Assembly (NCBI GenBank): GCA_964570285.1
Contig: CAZMXP010000065.1
Span: forward strand, 1 to 25,052
Source: CAZMXP01 sp964570285
Lineage (GTDB): Bacteria > Planctomycetota > PLA2
Direction: 5' to 3'
DNA length: 25,052 nt
Position numbers and translations under genes: made by a program. Numbering within the stretch: position 1 is the first letter of the stretch; every line of letters starts with the position of its first letter. Shown piece by piece: positions 21,665-25,052 of the stretch. The notes beneath the pieces were generated by a model. The model was not told the DNA's origin and made no database searches. It saw only the letters and a list, made by a program, of their open reading frames with translations.

Positions 21665-23372
21665 CGACACCCACCTCCCCTTCGGTCCACCGTCCCTGTT
21701 CGTCCACGTCGAGGAGGTCGAGATCGCGCTGCAGTTCGAGTTCCGCGACCCGGTAGTCGACGAGCGCCCCGGTCAGCGCGTTCTGCGCCGAGATCAGGTC
21801 CTCGGTCGCCTCGAGCACGTCGCGCACCTGCGCCCTACCCGCCTCGAGGAACAGGTTGGTGCTGTCCACGCGGTTGCGCGCGAGGCCGACCGCCCGCGCC
21901 TGGATGCGGACCCCCTCCCGCGCGCGCACGAGGGTGCGCAGCCGGTCGCGCACGCCGCTGCGCACGGCGTCCTCGATCGCCTCCTGCGCCCGGATCGCCC
22001 GCTCGAGCGAGACGAAGCTCTCGCGGTAGGCGTTGCGCTCCGCGGTGCGTTCGAGGGGCAGGTCGAGCAAGAGCCCCGCCGAGTAGACGCCGCGCGACGG
22101 CCGCAGCGCGCCGTCCGCGGACTCCGCCGAGCCCAGCCCGCGCCCCTCGCCGGCCGAGGCGCTGCCCGTCAGCGTGAGGCCCGCCCGCAGCGCATCCGCC
22201 GCGACGAGCACCGCCCGCTCCGCATCCTCGACGCGGCCCCTCGCGACGCGCAGGTCCTGCCTGCGCCCGAGCGCGAGCGCGATGAGCCGCGCCTCGTCCC
22301 TTCCCGCCTCGGGTCCCGGCGCGACCAGGTCCACGGGCGCGTCGGCGGCGGGCACCTCCCCCCCGGCCCCCCCCTCTTCCGCGATGCCGAAGGAGCCCCG
22401 CACCTGCTGCGTGGTCCGTTCCAGTTCGCCGCGGTCGAGTTCGAGTTTCGCGTCCGGCGGCAGGCCGAGCGTGGTCTTGAAGCGGTCGAGGCTTCCCTCG
22501 TACTCCTGCCGCGCGCCGATCCAGCGGTCGCGGGCGCGCAGTTCGTCCTGCCGCGCCTGGTCGACCTCGATGCCGCTGATGCGGCCCGCGCGGTCGAGCG
22601 CGTCGGTGCGGCGCGAGAGCACGACGAGGTTTCGGTAGTTCTCCTCGGCGTTGCGCACGCTGTCGAGGCGCCGCAGCACGTCGAGGTAGCCGCTCGCGAC
22701 GGAGACGGCGAAGGTGCGGCGGAAGCGGTCGAAGTCGCGCAGCGCGTAGACGACCTCGCGCTCGGCCTGCGTGAGCGGCTCCAGGACGACGCGGCGGCCG
22801 GCGCCGCGCAGCAGCGGCACGCTGACCGACGCGTCGCCGAAGAGGCCGTAGGCGGAGGCGCGGCCGCCGGTCAGCAGGCGCACGACGTCGAGGCCGATCG
22901 AGCCGGCGAGCAGCACGCCGTTCTTCAGCAGGCGGCTCGCGCCCAGGTCGGCGCCGCCGGTGACGCCGTCGGGCGCCGTGGGCGACGAGAGGTCGGCGGT
23001 CGCCTCGGCGTTCGCGCTGCCGGAGTAGATGCCGCGGAAGGCGTTGCGCTCGGTGTCGAGGTCGAGCGCGGTGAGGAAGACCGCCTCCTTCGAGGCCTGG
23101 TACTCGCGGCTGTTTAGCGCGCCGACTTGCAGCGCGTCGGGCAGCGTGAGCGCCTGCGGCGCCTCGCCGGGGGGGGGCGCGGGGGCCAGCAGCAGGCGCT
23201 TGCGCAGCGTGTCGGAGGGGCGCTCGATCGAGAAGGGCTCCTGGCGGCCGAGCGCCTCCTTCTGGCGGCTCTCGATGATGGCCGCCGCGGCGGCATCGGC
23301 CTTCGCGCGCTCCTTCGCGGGCACGCGGCAGCCCGCGACCGCGAGCAGGAGCAGGAGGATCCGGGCGTCCAA
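21651..23372 (-). CDS. TolC-like outer membrane efflux lipoprotein
   Basis: 573-aa outer-membrane factor. From TTG 23372 it begins MDARILLLLLAVAGCRVPAK, a lipoprotein signal with lipobox LLAVAGC (Cys15). Two OEP repeats follow, with long amphipathic helices typical of TolC barrels/tunnels (for example YRNLVVLSRRTDALDRAGRI and the second-repeat counterpart FLEAGRAQVRDVLEATEDLI). An acidic Gly/Ala/Pro-rich insertion (EEGGAGGEVPAADAPVDL) lies mid-protein. No ATG or GTG is available close to the signal peptide, and the TTG has no strong Shine-Dalgarno; it starts 38 bp after the desaturase stop, so it may depend on translation of that gene. It provides the exit duct for the MacAB-like transporter encoded next. 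Confidence 0.9.
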   Translation of the reverse strand: MDARILLLLLAVAGCRVPAKERAKADAAAAAIIESRQKEALGRQEPFSIERPSDTLRKRLLLAPAPPPGEAPQALTLPDALQVGALNSREYQASKEAVFLTALDLDTERNAFRGIYSGSANAEATADLSSPTAPDGVTGGADLGASRLLKNGVLLAGSIGLDVVRLLTGGRASAYGLFGDASVSVPLLRGAGRRVVLEPLTQAEREVVYALRDFDRFRRTFAVSVASGYLDVLRRLDSVRNAEENYRNLVVLSRRTDALDRAGRISGIEVDQARQDELRARDRWIGARQEYEGSLDRFKTTLGLPPDAKLELDRGELERTTQQVRGSFGIAEEGGAGGEVPAADAPVDLVAPGPEAGRDEARLIALALGRRQDLRVARGRVEDAERAVLVAADALRAGLTLTGSASAGEGRGLGSAESADGALRPSRGVYSAGLLLDLPLERTAERNAYRESFVSLERAIRAQEAIEDAVRSGVRDRLRTLVRAREGVRIQARAVGLARNRVDSTNLFLEAGRAQVRDVLEATEDLISAQNALTGALVDYRVAELELQRDLDLLDVDEQGRWTEGEVGVDEAG

Positions 23373-23392
23373 GCCCGCAGAGGATAACCGCC

Positions 23393-23422
23393 GGGCGCCT
23401 ACTTGGGCGCCTACTTGGGCGC
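23393..23422. repeat. 12-bp tandem repeat spanning the desaturase stop codon
   Basis: GGGCGCCTACTT occurs twice head to tail (23393-23404, 23405-23416) and begins a third time. On the minus strand it duplicates the final codons and TAG of the desaturase gene, so a second in-frame APK-stop lies just downstream. Probably replication slippage. Confidence 0.75.
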
Positions 23423-24280
23423 GTCGAGCGCGCGGACATTCTCCTTCGCGCGCTCGATGACCGGGCGCTTCATCCAGCGCAGGTCGCGGGCGAGCCCCAC
23501 CTTCGACAGGAACCAGACAAACCACTTCGTCGGGTCCCAGTGGTACCAGCGCACGCCGTTCCGGTAGTCGCGCTGGAAGCGGTGGTGGTAGTTGTGGTAC
23601 CCCTCGCCGAAGGTGATCAGCGCGGTGATCCAGCTGTCGCGCGCGGTCGTCGAGCGCGAGTAGGGCTGGTTGCCGACGATGTGCGCGACGCTGTTGACGC
23701 AGAAGGTCGCGTGCCACTGGAGGATCAGGCGCAGGAAGCCGGCGCAGAGCAGCGCGCCGATCGGGTCGCCCCACGCGAAGCCGATCAGCGTCGGCACCGC
23801 GGCGCCGACGAGCAGCGCGAGCAGGACGTAGTAGCGGTGCTGGAAGCGCACGAGCGGATCGCGGATCAGGTCGCGCACGCGGTCGAAGGCCGCCTTGCGC
23901 GGCCGGTCGAAGAGCACCCAGCCGATGTGCGACCACCAGAACCCCTTCTTCGCGTTGTAGGGGTCCTCGTCGTGGTCGGTCAGCGCGTGGTGCTCGCGGT
24001 GGTCGGCCGACCACTTCAGCGCGGACTTCTGCGCGGAGGCGGCCCCGAAGAGCAGGTAGAAGAGGCGCACCGGCGCCGCCGCCCGGTAGGTGCCGTGGGA
24101 GAAGAGCCTGTGGTAGCCGCCGGTGATCGAGAGCCCGCAGAGCGCGAGCCAGAGAAGCCCGAGCCCGACGCTCCACCAGGAGAACTCGATCGCGGCCAGG
24201 TAGACGATGCCGAAGATCGCGACCAGGTGCGCGCCTCCGACGAAGAGCGTGTTGAGCGGGTTGAGCTTGAGTCGTGTCAT
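23411..24280 (-). CDS. Acyl-CoA (delta-9 type) fatty acid desaturase
   Basis: 289-aa integral-membrane desaturase. It introduces a cis double bond into acyl chains using a di-iron centre and an electron donor. Three histidine boxes are intact: HRLFSH (57-62), HREHH (94-98) and HNYHH (229-233), plus the extra ligand region NSVAHIVG. Four to five hydrophobic segments fit the family topology; length is typical of bacterial SCD-like enzymes that lack a fused cytochrome b5. The ATG at 24280 starts MTRLKLNPLNTLFV as in relatives; no strong Shine-Dalgarno is visible. It precedes the efflux genes by 38 bp on the same strand, so it may be their operon leader; a link between membrane unsaturation and export is possible but unproven. 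Confidence 0.94.
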   Translation of the reverse strand: MTRLKLNPLNTLFVGGAHLVAIFGIVYLAAIEFSWWSVGLGLLWLALCGLSITGGYHRLFSHGTYRAAAPVRLFYLLFGAASAQKSALKWSADHREHHALTDHDEDPYNAKKGFWWSHIGWVLFDRPRKAAFDRVRDLIRDPLVRFQHRYYVLLALLVGAAVPTLIGFAWGDPIGALLCAGFLRLILQWHATFCVNSVAHIVGNQPYSRSTTARDSWITALITFGEGYHNYHHRFQRDYRNGVRWYHWDPTKWFVWFLSKVGLARDLRWMKRPVIERAKENVRALDAPK

Positions 24281-24440
24281 CGTTTCGAGGTCTGCGTGGC
24301 CCTAATGTACTCGACGGATCCCTAAGGTAGCTATCGGTCGCCGCCGGTGGCGGGCGTCAGTCGGGGGGGCCGGGGGGGGGCGATGCTTCGCCCCCGTGGC
24401 ATGATGCATGCTGGCCGGTCATCGAAGAGAGGAGGCCCCG
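24281..24440. other. Divergent promoter region, desaturase and CBS genes
   Basis: 160 bp between divergent genes, containing a G-rich block (24362-24380) next to the CBS gene and less GC-rich DNA near 24300-24335 where the desaturase promoter should be. I see TACATT as a possible -10 on the minus strand but no matching -35. Confidence 0.35.
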
Positions 24441-24992
24441 GTGGCGAACCGCAAGCAACACGCAACGAAGAAGAAGAAGACGCCGACGTGCAAGGTCCAG
24501 TCGGTCATGAGCACGGCGGTGGCCTGCTGCCGGACGACCGCCTCGGCGGCCGAGGCGGCCCGCCTGATGTGGACGAACGACTGCGGCATCATCCCGGTCG
24601 TGGACGCGGAGGGTCGGCTCAAGGGGGTGATCACCGACCGCGACATCTGCATCGCCGCCCTCATGGCCGGGAAGACGCTCGCGGCGATGCCCGTAGGGGA
24701 GGTGATGTCGCACGACATCGCCACCGTGCAGGCGGACGCCGACCTCGCCGAGGTGCACGCGAGGATGCGCGAGCGGCGGGTGCGGCGGATCCCGGTCGTG
24801 GACGCGGAGGAGCGCCCGGTCGGCATCGTCTCCCTCAACGACCTCTCCCTCGCGGCGGCAGGGGCCCGCGGCCCGGAGGGCAGGGCCCAGCAGCAGGAGG
24901 TCGCCTCGACCCTCGCCCGCGTCAGCGCGCACTGGGTGCCGGCGTCGGCCACCGAGGGCGCCCTCGGGGCCGCCACCCCCGCCCGCGCCTGA
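24441..24992 (+). CDS. Two-CBS-domain protein
   Basis: 183-aa cytoplasmic protein consisting of a CBS pair: CBS1 about residues 20-78 (VQSVMSTAVACCRTTASAAE to GVITDRDICIAAL) and CBS2 about 86-140 (VGEVMSHDIATVQADADLAE to GIVSLNDLSL). CBS pairs bind adenosine nucleotides and act as energy or redox sensors. The N-terminus is a basic Lys tract (ATKKKKTPT); the C-terminal 40 residues are Ala/Gly-rich without known motif. GTG 24441 is chosen over the ATG at 24408 because GAGGAGG lies six bases before it. It is transcribed divergently from the desaturase and looks monocistronic. A role in signalling is inferred from the domain alone. Confidence 0.92.
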   Translation: MANRKQHATKKKKTPTCKVQSVMSTAVACCRTTASAAEAARLMWTNDCGIIPVVDAEGRLKGVITDRDICIAALMAGKTLAAMPVGEVMSHDIATVQADADLAEVHARMRERRVRRIPVVDAEERPVGIVSLNDLSLAAAGARGPEGRAQQQEVASTLARVSAHWVPASATEGALGAATPARA

Positions 24993-25052
24993 GTCGTCCC
25001 CTGTACCGTTCATGACGTGATGTCGGGAACGTTTTGGGGCCCCCTCATAGGA

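Noticed and set aside
20198..22177. 659-aa plus-strand open frame across the adaptor and TolC-like genes
   Set aside because: Composition of Leu/Arg/His/Asp typical of antisense; the minus strand carries full family signatures.
24993..25052. Terminator for the CBS gene
   Set aside because: No stem-loop of convincing length was seen before the window ends.

Overview
The window looks like a chromosomal segment of a very GC-rich Gram-negative bacterium, most likely a planctomycete or a close relative. The strongest taxonomic marker is a three-gene plus-strand operon (3097-7379): a DUF1549/DUF1553 protein with a CxxCH haem motif, a Tat-exported DUF1501 protein, and a planctomycete-type cytochrome C (PSCyt1) protein with leucine-rich repeats. 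This gene set is characteristic of Planctomycetota and some Verrucomicrobiota. No rRNA, tRNA or CRISPR array was found, so the assignment rests on gene content alone.

Layout. (1) 1-3090, minus strand: the 5' part of a glycine-tailed RRM RNA-binding protein, and upstream of it an exported TPR-CHAT protein whose start lies only 6 bp from the divergent DUF1549/DUF1553 operon. (2) 3097-7379: that operon. (3) 7380-8281: a graveyard of small stress or defence-type genes: an intact antitoxin-like gene, a truncated RelE/ParE-like toxin, a gene without a start codon, and a truncated nucleotidyltransferase. (4) 8288-9067, minus strand: two overlapping small unknown genes and an orphan LuxR-type HTH protein. 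(5) 9371-16187, plus strand: a compact cluster of mostly unrecognised genes. It runs through two small unknown proteins, a tandem pair of paralogous ~118-aa proteins, a 538-aa disordered Cys-bearing protein, a 1111-aa modular protein built like a polymorphic toxin, and a 90-aa immunity-like protein. (6) 16188-18141: degraded sequence with remains of two oppositely oriented DDE transposases. (7) 18142-24280, minus strand: an acyl desaturase followed by a complete MacAB-TolC-like efflux operon with overlapping genes. (8) 24441-24992, plus strand: a two-CBS-domain protein.

The best candidate for an undescribed system is the 9371-16187 cluster. Its genes overlap or lie close together, it ends in a C-terminal tip plus downstream small gene of clearly lower GC than the rest (as in exchangeable toxin/immunity cassettes), it carries a perfect 19-bp palindrome before the paralogue pair, and a divergent LuxR-type gene sits at its left edge. 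Its function is inferred from architecture only; no catalytic motif was identified.

The efflux genes form a conventional tripartite exporter: inner-membrane ATPase and permease, periplasmic adaptor, outer-membrane lipoprotein. Two of its genes appear to start with TTG and one with GTG, and starts overlap upstream stops, which suggests translational coupling.
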